Shown in pieces: positions 1 to 8,541 of a stretch of 30,299 nucleotides of DNA. Origin of the DNA: Oppiella nova (Eukaryota > Arthropoda > Arachnida > Sarcoptiformes > Oppiidae); the NCBI GenBank assembly GCA_905397405.1, contig CAJPVJ010000253.1:1-30299 (forward strand), in the 5' to 3' direction. The notes under the pieces are model-generated. The model did not search any database. It was not told where the DNA came from and saw nothing but the letters and a program-made list of their open reading frames with translations. The position numbers and the translations under genes were made by a program. How positions within the stretch are numbered: position 1 is the stretch's first letter; every line of letters starts with the position of its first letter.

Positions 1-296
1 CTTTTCTATTAAACATTATGCAAATATAGGTCCATAAGCTCTACTATTGGCTGAACAGAGGTTTTTATATAAATATTATATAATAATAAAAATATATTGT
101 GAATAGGGTTTGTGTTTTAGGAGGGGGTAGCAACACAATGGCAAAACAAATCTATGTGTCCGTCAATCATAATTTAGTATTTCCGTTGATAATAATCATC
201 ATTTAAAGCACTTCTGTTGCAAAAAAAAGTAATTATAGTATAGTATAGTATTATATAACATGTCTCTAAGCGCTCTCTCTTCCGCCCTCTCCACTG

Positions 297-297
<1 letters not shown>

Positions 298-331
<34 letters not shown>
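298..331. repeat. (CT)n microsatellite
   Basis: An uninterrupted CT dinucleotide tract of 34 bases, preceded by shorter CT-rich runs from about 272. Confidence 0.95.
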
Positions 332-333
<2 letters not shown>

Positions 334-1197
334 TCTCTGAACATTAACTACCTATCAGTCCCTTCAAGATACCAGTGCTCCTCATCGTCGAGCTTATGTT
401 ATGTATGCATAAACTTATGCCCAAAATATAAATACACTTTCATACTGATTACATGGCATTCAATACAATGTTTATAAAACATGTATACTTTGCGCATAAG
501 ATTTACGTATACTTTTAGTTAATGGCTATTAATGATTTCTGAGATTTTTATTGCCTTTAAAATTACATTAACTTTTTTTCGGCAAACAAAACATACAATT
601 ATTTGCGATTTTTAAGAGACGTTTATTTTCTAACTTTCAGTTTTTATCGACGAAAAACACAGCGAATTAATAGTAATTCTAGACTTTGAGAGACAATTGT
701 ATAGTAGATGACTGGAAATTGAATGTATGTTTAGGTACAGAGTTGTGACAATTTTTTCTGTTTAACAACTCGTCCGTAATTTAAGTAAACTTTGTTTTCA
801 AACGATTTTTAAGATCATTATATAATGTGTATAATATCTACTGTTCCCTATAATAAGATTTATTGTGAAAACAGGTATCCCAGAGAAAAAATGCATGACT
901 TTTCTCTATTAGTGTCTAAAATGTGAATTTATAGCCAATAGTGAGCGATGAGCAGATAATTTTAAAAATCAATTTTGCTGGAGCAATTTTTTATTTCCCA
1001 GTATAAATAAAAAAGTTTTTTAAATTATTTGACTTTTTCTTGCAAAAATAATTAGTCGTCAAACAAATAAAAAAATAGATTAATAGCGTATAATAATCAT
1101 AAAATGTCAGTATAATAATTTGTTAGTTTCGTATGATTGTTAAAATTCGTTAATAAAAATTTGTGTTCAAATAAACCATAAATTTTTAAGTGAGTCT

Positions 1198-1240
<43 letters not shown>
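1198..1240. repeat. (GA)n microsatellite
   Basis: A GA dinucleotide tract of 43 bases with one AA interruption near 1210. Confidence 0.95.
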
Positions 1241-1243
<3 letters not shown>

Positions 1244-3690
1244 TGAAAATTGAAAATTTATTTGTTTTTAGTCTTCTTGTGTGTGAAATATAATTATTTT
1301 TGGCAATAATTTCTTACATTTCTATGAGAGTTATCCATCTCTTACAGTATTGTATGCTTTTTATCATTGGATGCTATCATGCATTGCATTGCGTGCCATC
1401 AAAATACAATATATTGTTTCCATTCTCTCTCTCTCTCTCTCTCTCGACTTTACTAATGTGTAAATTGCTATTTATGTGCAAATATTTACCAAAAAACTGT
1501 TTATTCTCGATGTTTTAAAACTAATAATTAATTGAAAACTACTTAATCTAATAGTTGAATATTCTTGAGGAGATTTATATCGTGTTATAAATTAGATTCT
1601 GTAAAATATATCATTTTTCTCATACTCAGTATATTACACATCAGGTGTACATAAATTATTATTTCTACTTTTAATCTATTCAAGCCTTTGCTATTAAATT
1701 ACCGAAAAAATATTCTCAATTTTCATTTTAAACAAAGTTTTAGAATTTGGTTTTAAAAGTAATTTTAACTCTTTTGGTCTCTCTCTCTCTCTCTCTCTCT
1801 CTCTAACAAGAAATGACTCACTTTTTCTGTAATAATTATAATCAAATTCAATAGTAAATTAAGTACTGAATAGCATTTGAGTGGAAGTGTTCATCCAATA
1901 GCTTTAGTAACACTTAGCAGCACTGATTGAAATGCAAATACACAGTAATTATAATAATGTTTGTCTATAATTCACTCCAGAAAACAAGTCGTTTAATCGT
2001 TTGAATCGTTAGGAAAAATTTAAAAATCTAATCAGTTTTTGAGTGAAGTTTTGCGAGAGAGATAAGTATATTTTGGTGTAAATATTTGGAGAGAGAGAGA
2101 GAGAGAGAGAGCTAACAAAGTGTAATGTGTGTTGGAAATGACACTAAATTAATGGTGTCTTAGGTTTTAATTATGGAAAAAGTTGTCTTAAACTATATTT
2201 TACTTTGAATTTAATTTTGTTTCAAAAGTTGAACGATATTTTCTCTTTGTCGACAAATAAATGTTTCCATAATTTGTTTCTTAATGTATAAAATTATAGC
2301 AAATATTTCACTAAAAAACAAACAAAAAACTTTTTTGATTTATATCTCCAGAAAAAAAACTAATTTCTTTATAACGAAGACTATTATTATACGAAATATG
2401 TATAATATTTTTTAAACAAACTTATTATGAATTAATTATATTCTCAAACAACTGTCAAAAGTGTAGCGAAAAAAGTTTTTTGAGTACAAAATTAATGTCA
2501 CAAAATACATGACACTATCGTGCGATGAAATGAAATTAAAGTATGAATTCTGATTGAAATGTACTGTAAATGTAGGGGAATGGGAGCTCCAGATTAAGTG
2601 GAAAGTGTGTTATTGTTTGAGGGGACTACCAGCTCCCCATCCTTAAATAAGTTGTACGTTAATAGACAGCAGATCATAATTTTTAATAACAATATTAGCA
2701 TTTTATTAATATTCTGTATGTTAACATTACTACCATTGGTTTTATATTGCTTTATTAATTTGTTTGGTATATTTGAAAGTAATACTGGCCCTCCCTGTCC
2801 CCACTTTCTCTCACTCTACCATCGATAAGACTCCAGAAATACAAATGTCAGAAAAAGTCCACTAATTATGAAACTCAACAAACTATGAATTTTGTTGTGT
2901 CTTCTCATATAGTGATGAGTCCATAGGTTTCCCGAGAGAGAGAGAGAGAGAGAGAGAACAAAAAAATAGTAATTTAACGACAATTATGTTTAAAATATCC
3001 GAAAAAATCTTCTCTCGAAGTGAAACTTCATTTCAATTCATTTCGCTTTTGTTTTTCATAACTAAGACTTTAACAACAAAAATAATAACAACAAAAATTG
3101 TCTCAATATTTATAGTCATTAGCCGATTGTGTCATAAATCTCTCATTAAGAAGTTTTAAGCTAAATGTAAATTAAACTCATAAGTCGTTGAAAATAACAA
3201 TAAAACTCGCAAAAAGTTAATTATAATTCGCTGCAAAAAATCAATTTATTAGTGAATAATAGCACATAAATTATAATATTTTTAAAAACAATTATCAAAC
3301 TTATAGCTAATGACTCGCTATTATAAGTCTTCATTACAAGTCTTATTTATGTGTTTTTTCTATTTTTTCCATATCTTATAGTTGTTTTTGAGTGAAAATT
3401 TAATAATCAATAATAAACTGCTTGAAGAATATTCTGGTTATAAGACTAATCACCAAAACGCTTAGCATTACGACTAACACTGCCCTTAAAAATCTACTCA
3501 ACAGTCGATTCAAGCAATCAAAGTGTTTTGACACACAAACCATATCATACGGCACTGGCATCTCACCAGACATACAGTTCCAGTAGGTTTTCTCTGGTCG
3601 TGAATTGTAAGCATAATAAAAGTCATCATAAAAACACAAGTAGTTTAACCGTCAAAACACGTGTATTACTCGCGAGTGTACGCCTAACAT

Positions 3691-4553
3691 AAGTGTTTGA
3701 CTACTGTTCCCCTCAAAAAAAACACTACCGATTCTCCACACATACACGTCAATTGGGAAGTGTCTGTGCAATTCGCACGTATTGTGTTCACCACCACCAG
3801 CACCAGTAGTTGACACACGCATTGGCATTGAGAGCGCCGGCAGTCACTCTCACATAGCTATACAGAGAGCACAGGGAGGAAGAGGAGAGACATAGAGAGC
3901 ACATACACCTCATAATAGGCGCACATATTCTGACACAGAATCGACTGATATTCACAGTATAGCACACGGACTCCCGGTGCCATTCAGTCATTCCGCTCAC
4001 ACCGCACACGTACTCACGTCTGGGCGCTGGTATGTTATACGCACACGGAATGAGCGCCTCAGCAGCACCGGCAGCACTGGTAGCTCAACGAGAATAACTG
4101 TGTGCAACGGATTCCTTATTCTTATGGCGAGCGTGTGGTGTGTGTGTCGGCACGTGCTGTCATAATCGGCTGACCCCACCGCTCGCGTACCGGTGCGCCT
4201 AACGAGAGTGTGCGCTGGTAGTAGTGATCGTGAAAAATACAACTTTCTGTCTGTGTTTTTGGCGTTAAATATAATAATAAAATAAAATTTTCGGGACGTG
4301 TTTGACGTGACCAGACGTCTCAGCGACTGATATATACTGTGAGCCAAACCGCACACATACATACATACAGAGCACATACAGCCAGTCACACCATTCATAT
4401 AAACTACTGTTTGGCACAGAATAACCCAATTATTACGGAACTGTAGCTTTTGTTTTTCGTTTTTAATCCTCAAAAACCAAGTGTTGAGCACAAAGTTATT
4501 GATCGCAAGAATCGCCGCCAAAACTGTCTATAAAACTGGCGAACACTGGAGGA
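3691..4553 (+). promoter_or_regulatory. putative promoter and 5' UTR of trh
   Basis: Base composition changes from strongly AT-rich to clearly GC- and CpG-richer just upstream of the first coding exon, as expected for a promoter or 5' leader. Cores of the bHLH-PAS site type (ACGTG) occur at 4151-4156 (CACGTG), 4296-4300 and 4305-4309, with another CACGTG just upstream at 3658-3663. CA-rich and CAC-rich stretches are common. No convincing TATA box or initiator can be fixed by eye, so the transcription start is unknown. The minus-strand open frame at 3997-4521 (174 codons) resembles nothing I recognise and is treated as chance. The role is inferred from composition and position only. Confidence 0.45.
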
Positions 4554-4682
4554 TGCCGAGTGAACAGACGGGTGGTGAGCGGGCCGCGAGTGGTGGGCAG
4601 AGTCGTGGTGAGCGGCGTGGTGGTATAGCCGGGTGGGGTGGTGGACAGCGGCGATACGGGGACATACATGACAGTCTCACCT
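4554..4682. other. 129-base block that is the unreversed complement of 5136-5264
   Basis: Each base from 4554 to 4682 is the Watson-Crick complement of the base 582 positions downstream (5136 to 5264), read in the same direction. I compared every position and found no mismatch and no gap. One base further left (4553 versus 5135) the relation fails. One base further right (4683 versus 5265) it switches to plain identity. It is therefore neither a direct nor an inverted repeat; on opposite strands it is a mirror image. In the frame of the downstream exon the block has a TAG at 4626-4628, while 5136-5264 is open and codon-like. This copy is thus likely the corrupted one. An assembly or processing error is the leading explanation. 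Confidence 0.95.
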
Positions 4683-4777
4683 GTGGCTGCCGGTGCCGTC
4701 GGCGACCCGTCAGCTGCTGCGGCCGCGGCTATGATGGACCCCAACCACTACAACCCCTACCATCACCCCTACTACAG
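4668..4777 (+). CDS. trh: trh candidate first coding exon, copy 1
   Basis: From an ATG at 4668 the frame gives MTVSPVAAGAVGDP, then a run of alanines, then MMDPNHYNPYHHPYYR. It ends at a strong donor (CAG|GTATGT, exon end 4777) in phase 2, which matches exon 2. An in-frame TAG at 4626-4628 lies upstream. No domain is expected here, since Trh N-termini are low-complexity and poorly conserved. The start is doubtful: this ATG lies inside the block that is the unreversed complement of 5136-5264, so the first five residues may not be real. The portion from 4683 onward is shared with copy 2. Only one of the two copies is likely used, because I found no phase-compatible acceptor that would join them. 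Confidence 0.45.
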
Positions 4778-5037
4778 GTATGTGACTACTATTTGTTGTT
4801 GTTTGAGAGGGAAATGTAGTTTGAATTTAGTCGGTGTTTAGTGAATGACAGCGACGAACGAAACTAATGTATAATTTGTAATGAATTACAAGTTTTGGAA
4901 ACTTTTTTTGTTGCAAACATAAAAAGATATAAGATTTGAGAAAAAGAAAGTTATAATAACTTATAAACACATAAATTAAATGTTTCCGGTCTTACGGTGT
5001 CATGAAATTAATGATTTGTTTCATTAGTAGCGAAGGA

Positions 5038-5059
5038 TCTCTCTCTCTCTCTCTCTCTC
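5038..5059. repeat. (CT)n microsatellite inside duplication unit 1
   Basis: A CT tract of 22 bases that joins the exon/intron segment directly to the 5060-5135 segment. In unit 2 the same two segments are held apart by two CT tracts and about 200 bases. This looks like the scar of a deletion between two CT tracts. Confidence 0.9.
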
Positions 5060-5246
5060 ATCCATTCTCTCCCATACTCTCTCTTATTCTCTCGCATAAT
5101 GTTTAAATACATTTATCATGGCAATAGTGCTATAAACGGCTCACTTGTCTGCCCACCACTCGCCCGGCGCTCACCACCCGTCTCAGCACCACTCGCCGCA
5201 CCACCATATCGGCCCACCCCACCACCTGTCGCCGCTATGCCCCTGT

Positions 5247-5359
5247 ATGTACTGTCAGAGTGGAGTGGCTGCCGGTGCCGTCGGCGACCCGTCAGCGGCT
5301 GCGGCCGCGGCTATGATGGACCCCAACCACTACAACCCCTACCATCACCCCTACTACAG
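5247..5359 (+). CDS. trh: trh candidate first coding exon, copy 2
   Basis: The frame is open from 5136 to the donor at 5359 (CAG|GTATGT, phase 2). It reads a His/Pro/Ser-rich stretch (HHSPGAHHPSQHHSPHHH and on), then MYCQSG, then the shared VAAGAVGDP, polyalanine and MMDPNHYNPYHHPYYR. The codons of 5136-5264 favour C or G in third position and fit a low-complexity transcription-factor N-terminus. I give the start at the first in-frame ATG, 5247. If an upstream exon feeds in, coding could begin further left, since the only in-frame barrier nearby is the TAA at 5133-5135 at the duplication junction. This copy is more credible than copy 1 because its whole block reads as protein. It joins exon 2 in phase. 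Confidence 0.55.
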
Positions 5360-5612
5360 GTATGTGACTACTATTTGTTGTTATTTGAGAGGGAAATGTA
5401 GTTTGAATTTAGTCGGTGTTTAGTGACAGCGACGAACAAAACTAATGTATAATTTGTAATGAATTACAAGTTTTGGAAACTTTTTTTTGTTCCAAACATT
5501 AAAATATAAGATTTGAGAAAAAGAAAGTTATAATAACTTATAAACACATAAATTAAATGTTTCCGGTCTTACGGTGTCATGAAATTAATGATTTGTTTCA
5601 TTAGTAGCGAAC

Positions 5613-5614
<2 letters not shown>

Positions 5615-5644
<30 letters not shown>
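5615..5644. repeat. (CT)n microsatellite inside duplication unit 2
   Basis: A CT tract of 30 bases at the point where unit 2 leaves similarity to unit 1. Confidence 0.9.
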
Positions 5645-5648
<4 letters not shown>

Positions 5649-5848
5649 TTCTAGTTTTTAAAATAAATTTCGGTCGAGATTATCATAATTTTATTCGTTA
5701 TAAGTGTTAAGATATACTTTTCTTATCTACCATTTCATTCTGTGTCTCCACTTTTTACACTACCGGCGCTCACCATATCATGCACTCAATTCTTATAACA
5801 AAAAAACTATTAAGAAATAAAAACAAAGTTCTTTCCCCTTTTGCTGCT

Positions 5849-5870
5849 TCTCTCTCTCTCTCTCTCTCTC
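5849..5870. repeat. (CT)n microsatellite, second tract of unit 2
   Basis: A CT tract of 22 bases where unit 2 regains identity with unit 1 (76 bases follow unchanged). Confidence 0.9.
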
Positions 5871-6855
5871 ATCCATTCTCTCCCATACTCTCTCTTATTC
5901 TCTCGCATAATGTTTAAATACATTTATCATGGCAATAGTGCTATAATTATACGTTTGTATTGTAGTTTTATATAATTTGACTGAATATTTTGCATTGCAT
6001 TCAATGCTAGAAACACAAAATGCTATGAAATTAGTTTCTTATGCTAATCAACCCTTAAAGAAATGATACTTTCTATTATTGCACACCGAGAGAGATCCCT
6101 CTCCCCGTATACTACCTGTGCGCCTAATAACTAATAACATTGTATATTTACTATTATATTATCAGTAGTTTGAATAGTCAGAGGGAACGACACTTGCACA
6201 GGCTTTCCCTATGCCTATCGGGTGCCTCTCATTCAAGAATTTAAAATTTATTGTAAAAAATGTAATGAAAATGATTATTATATAGAGAGACATATATTTT
6301 AATGTTATGACAGTAATCGTAAGATGTTTTGAATATTATTATTATTATGGTAGAAAGTTTTAATTTTTATTTCGAGTGCATTTAAAACAAACACTTTATG
6401 CATAATATTCGCGTAAATAATTAAATAATTAAATCATATTTTTGTTCATTTTATTTCAAACACACAAAAAACAGTAAGATTTTTGTTTTGCTCGATAAAT
6501 GGTGAGGTTTTCGCTACGATTTCTGTGTGTATTAACCAAAAACTATCAAAAAGTTTTATATTTATTAATACCAGTAAATTCATTATCTCCACTTAACATC
6601 TAATTGCCTTAAAGCTAGAAAATTAGTAAATTTCAAAATATATATATTCTCTCGTCTTTTATCATTTTGCAAAACCTTGAGAACTATTTTTCAGTTAAAT
6701 AACACTAAAAAAAGTTTTTGCTGTCGTTTTAATATAGTGTGGCTAAAATACAAGTAGGAGTTTCTCAAAGGCTTTTTGTTAAAGTTTTTAAAAAGTCGCT
6801 GTGAATATGATTTGCTTATATTTTCGTAGCTAATTGTAGTTTCAGGTACATCTCA

Positions 6856-6857
<2 letters not shown>

Positions 6858-6893
<36 letters not shown>
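6858..6893. repeat. (CT)n microsatellite
   Basis: A CT tract of 36 bases, continuing as an imperfect CT run to about 6902. Confidence 0.95.
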
Positions 6894-6899
<6 letters not shown>

Positions 6900-7844
6900 T
6901 CTCCGCTTAATTTGTAGCTTTAATTTGATGGGAATTTTCTTACAAAAAATTTATATTTATGTTTATTATTTTGTTGTTTAACTTTTTTTCAATTAAAAAT
7001 CTATCCAAATATATGACAATACATGGAGTGGTGGCTAATATTCACGCGATGCCTTTCCTGTTGTCGCGTAGTTTTAAACTTTGTTTTTATTACCCCTTAA
7101 ATACATATCTATTAAAACTACTGTACGTTTGACGTGTAGTCCCATAAAAAGTGTTGTATAAAAACCCGACACTTTATTTAGTATACAATTCATTCAAACA
7201 TAACTAATACGAGTTTTGTTTGTCATTATATTTTAATTGAAAATGACTACAATAAGTGTACAAATTGTATGTGATTTTATTGATTCTTGAAGTTTTATTG
7301 CTAGTACCTTTTTTGTTGTAGATTTTATGTTAGGAATCGTGTATAAAATTCTTGTCCATAATTATTGCCTACAATAAAAAGGGTTGAGAAATAGTATATT
7401 CAGAAAAAAACATTATAAATAAACATTAATAACTGATAAACACTACCGAAAAAATCTTTTCCAAAAGTTTGTTAAGAATCCAAAGAATTTTGAAAACAGA
7501 GATTTATTGCAAAAAACTTTTTCCCCTAAACTCTCCGCTATAATAAAATAAATGAAATCATTTTAGAAATCAATTTATTATTCGTCAATAAATGTATGAC
7601 TAGTTTTTTGGACAGGTATTATTCAAATTTAGTAATTCATAAGAAATTTCAGACACAATTCAATCCCGTTTTAAAAGCCATAAATTATATCATAGTATTT
7701 AGTATACAGGTGTATATGATGTATGATATACCTAAACCAATGGATATAACCTTAAAATTTTGTTTTAAAAAAATCTTATTTCACTCTCTTTATTGCTTAA
7801 GTGAAATAATGTTATACAATATAAAAGTTACATGGCATACCTGT

Positions 7845-7845
<1 letters not shown>

Positions 7846-7878
<33 letters not shown>
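7846..7878. repeat. (CT)n microsatellite, left arm of an inverted pair
   Basis: A CT tract of 33 bases. Together with the GA tract at 7965-7999 it forms inverted arms separated by about 86 bases. Confidence 0.95.
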
Positions 7879-7882
<4 letters not shown>

Positions 7883-7960
7883 AACATATATATGCCATAT
7901 AAAAGCCACGAGACTCTACTTACCCCTCGATTTCATCCCTTAATAAACTAGAATTACTAC

Positions 7961-7964
<4 letters not shown>

Positions 7965-7999
<35 letters not shown>
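7965..7999. repeat. (GA)n microsatellite, right arm of an inverted pair
   Basis: A GA tract of 35 bases, complementary in reverse to the CT tract at 7846-7878. Confidence 0.95.
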
Positions 8000-8000
<1 letters not shown>

Positions 8001-8457
8001 ATACTGTGTCTACTACACCAAAACCATCCCGAGCTCATGGTTGGTGTACACACATACTATTCCCCACATACTGTGCCGCTCACTACTAACCATATACTGG
8101 TTTCTCTGACGCACCAGATATTGCATACACTGGGAGTGCGAGAGAGTCCCTGATATTTCTCATTCAGTTATCTTTTTTCTCTCTCCCATACAAACTCCTA
8201 TTGGGAACCGAAAAATGTTGGCAAGAATTTAGTGCTAAATAACTCAACCAAACAAAACACTTGTTGTTTTGGTTTTCGTATCGCATTTAATTTAACTTGG
8301 TGATTGTTTTATATACATTAGTTTTTGTCGCTGCATTTGATTCCCAACACCAGAATTTGTCCGTAAATTTATTGTTTATAGCACTGAATTAAAGTTATAT
8401 TTGTCTTTCTGATTGGCCTGCCTCATGGCACCATAACCATCACTACCATCACCGCAG

Positions 8458-8541
8458 AGTTGGTGCCACAGGCGTCAAGGATCACCACCACCACCACCAA
8501 AGTGTCGAGTCGGCGGCACAGGCGGCTGCCGTACAAACCAG
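8458..8541 (+). CDS. trh: trh exon 2 (His-rich linker before bHLH)
   Basis: This short exon of 84 bases enters and leaves in phase 2. It is bounded by CGCAG|A and CAG|GTCAGT. With the AG left by exon 1 it reads R-VGATGVKDHHHHHQSVESA and then AQAAAVQT, leaving AG to be completed by exon 3. The five-histidine run and alanines suit the low-complexity N-terminal arm of Trh proteins, which lies before the DNA-binding basic region. An alternative acceptor at 8394 (AAAG|T) is also phase-compatible and open. It would add 21 codons, including the His-rich stretch WHHNHHYHHRR. I keep the canonical CAG acceptor but cannot rule out the longer form. Confidence 0.6.

Larger units (their letters stand above)
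1..3690. other. AT-rich upstream non-coding region
   Basis: I see no supportable gene in this stretch. Open frames are short (under 80 codons), low in complexity and match no family I recognise. It holds dinucleotide microsatellites at 298-331, 1424-1445 and 1778-1804 (CT) and at 1198-1240, 2089-2111 and 2934-2957 (GA). It also holds several copies of an A-run/G/T-run motif (for example 1009-1021 and 2469-2481). It probably lies upstream of the trh gene, although an upstream non-coding exon cannot be excluded. Confidence 0.6.
4554..5135 (+). repeat. tandem duplication, unit 1
   Basis: First copy of a duplicated unit. It is made of the complemented block (4554-4682), an exon-plus-intron segment (4683 to about 5037) nearly identical to 5265-5614, a CT tract (5038-5059), and a segment at 5060-5135 identical over 76 bases to 5871-5946. 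Compared with unit 2 it lacks about 200 bases that lie there between two CT tracts, as expected from a deletion between microsatellites. Differences from unit 2 include a synonymous Ala codon change (GCT/GCG), a 4-base indel near 4844 and a few single-base changes. Confidence 0.9.
5136..5946 (+). repeat. tandem duplication, unit 2
   Basis: Second copy of the unit. It contains the coding-like block 5136-5264, the exon/intron segment 5265-5614, CT tract 5615-5644, a segment at 5645-5848 absent from unit 1, CT tract 5849-5870, and 5871-5946, identical to 5060-5135. The left edge (5136) is both the end of the repeated 5060-5135 sequence and the start of the complement-related block, so the junction is sharp to the base. 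Divergence of a few percent between units suits either a recent duplication or two alleles wrongly placed in tandem. Confidence 0.9.
5947..8457 (+). other. trh intron 1, remainder
   Basis: AT-rich intron sequence with no coding signal apart from the possible 5' extension of exon 2 (8395-8457). It contains CT tracts at 6858-6893 and 7846-7878 and a GA tract at 7965-7999. A slightly GC-richer patch at about 8000-8170 reads as nothing recognisable. Open frames containing strings of Ser-Leu are translations of the CT tracts. Confidence 0.65.

Noticed and set aside
3997-4521. Minus-strand open frame of 174 codons
   Set aside because: It is the longest frame in the window but has no recognisable motif and lies in GC-richer promoter-like DNA where stops are rarer. 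A divergent transcript is possible but unsupported.
4481-4819. Plus-strand frame reading Gly/Arg-rich sequence across the first exon
   Set aside because: It is in a different frame from the exon that joins exon 2 in phase, and passes through the complemented block and the splice donor.
4554-5264. Ordinary inverted repeat or hairpin between the two blocks
   Set aside because: The blocks are complementary in parallel, not antiparallel, so they cannot form a normal hairpin and are not an inversion product.
5099-5401. Plus-strand frame overlapping copy 2 of the first exon
   Set aside because: It is a shadow frame whose end matches the shadow in copy 1; the His/Pro-rich frame is the one that splices in phase.
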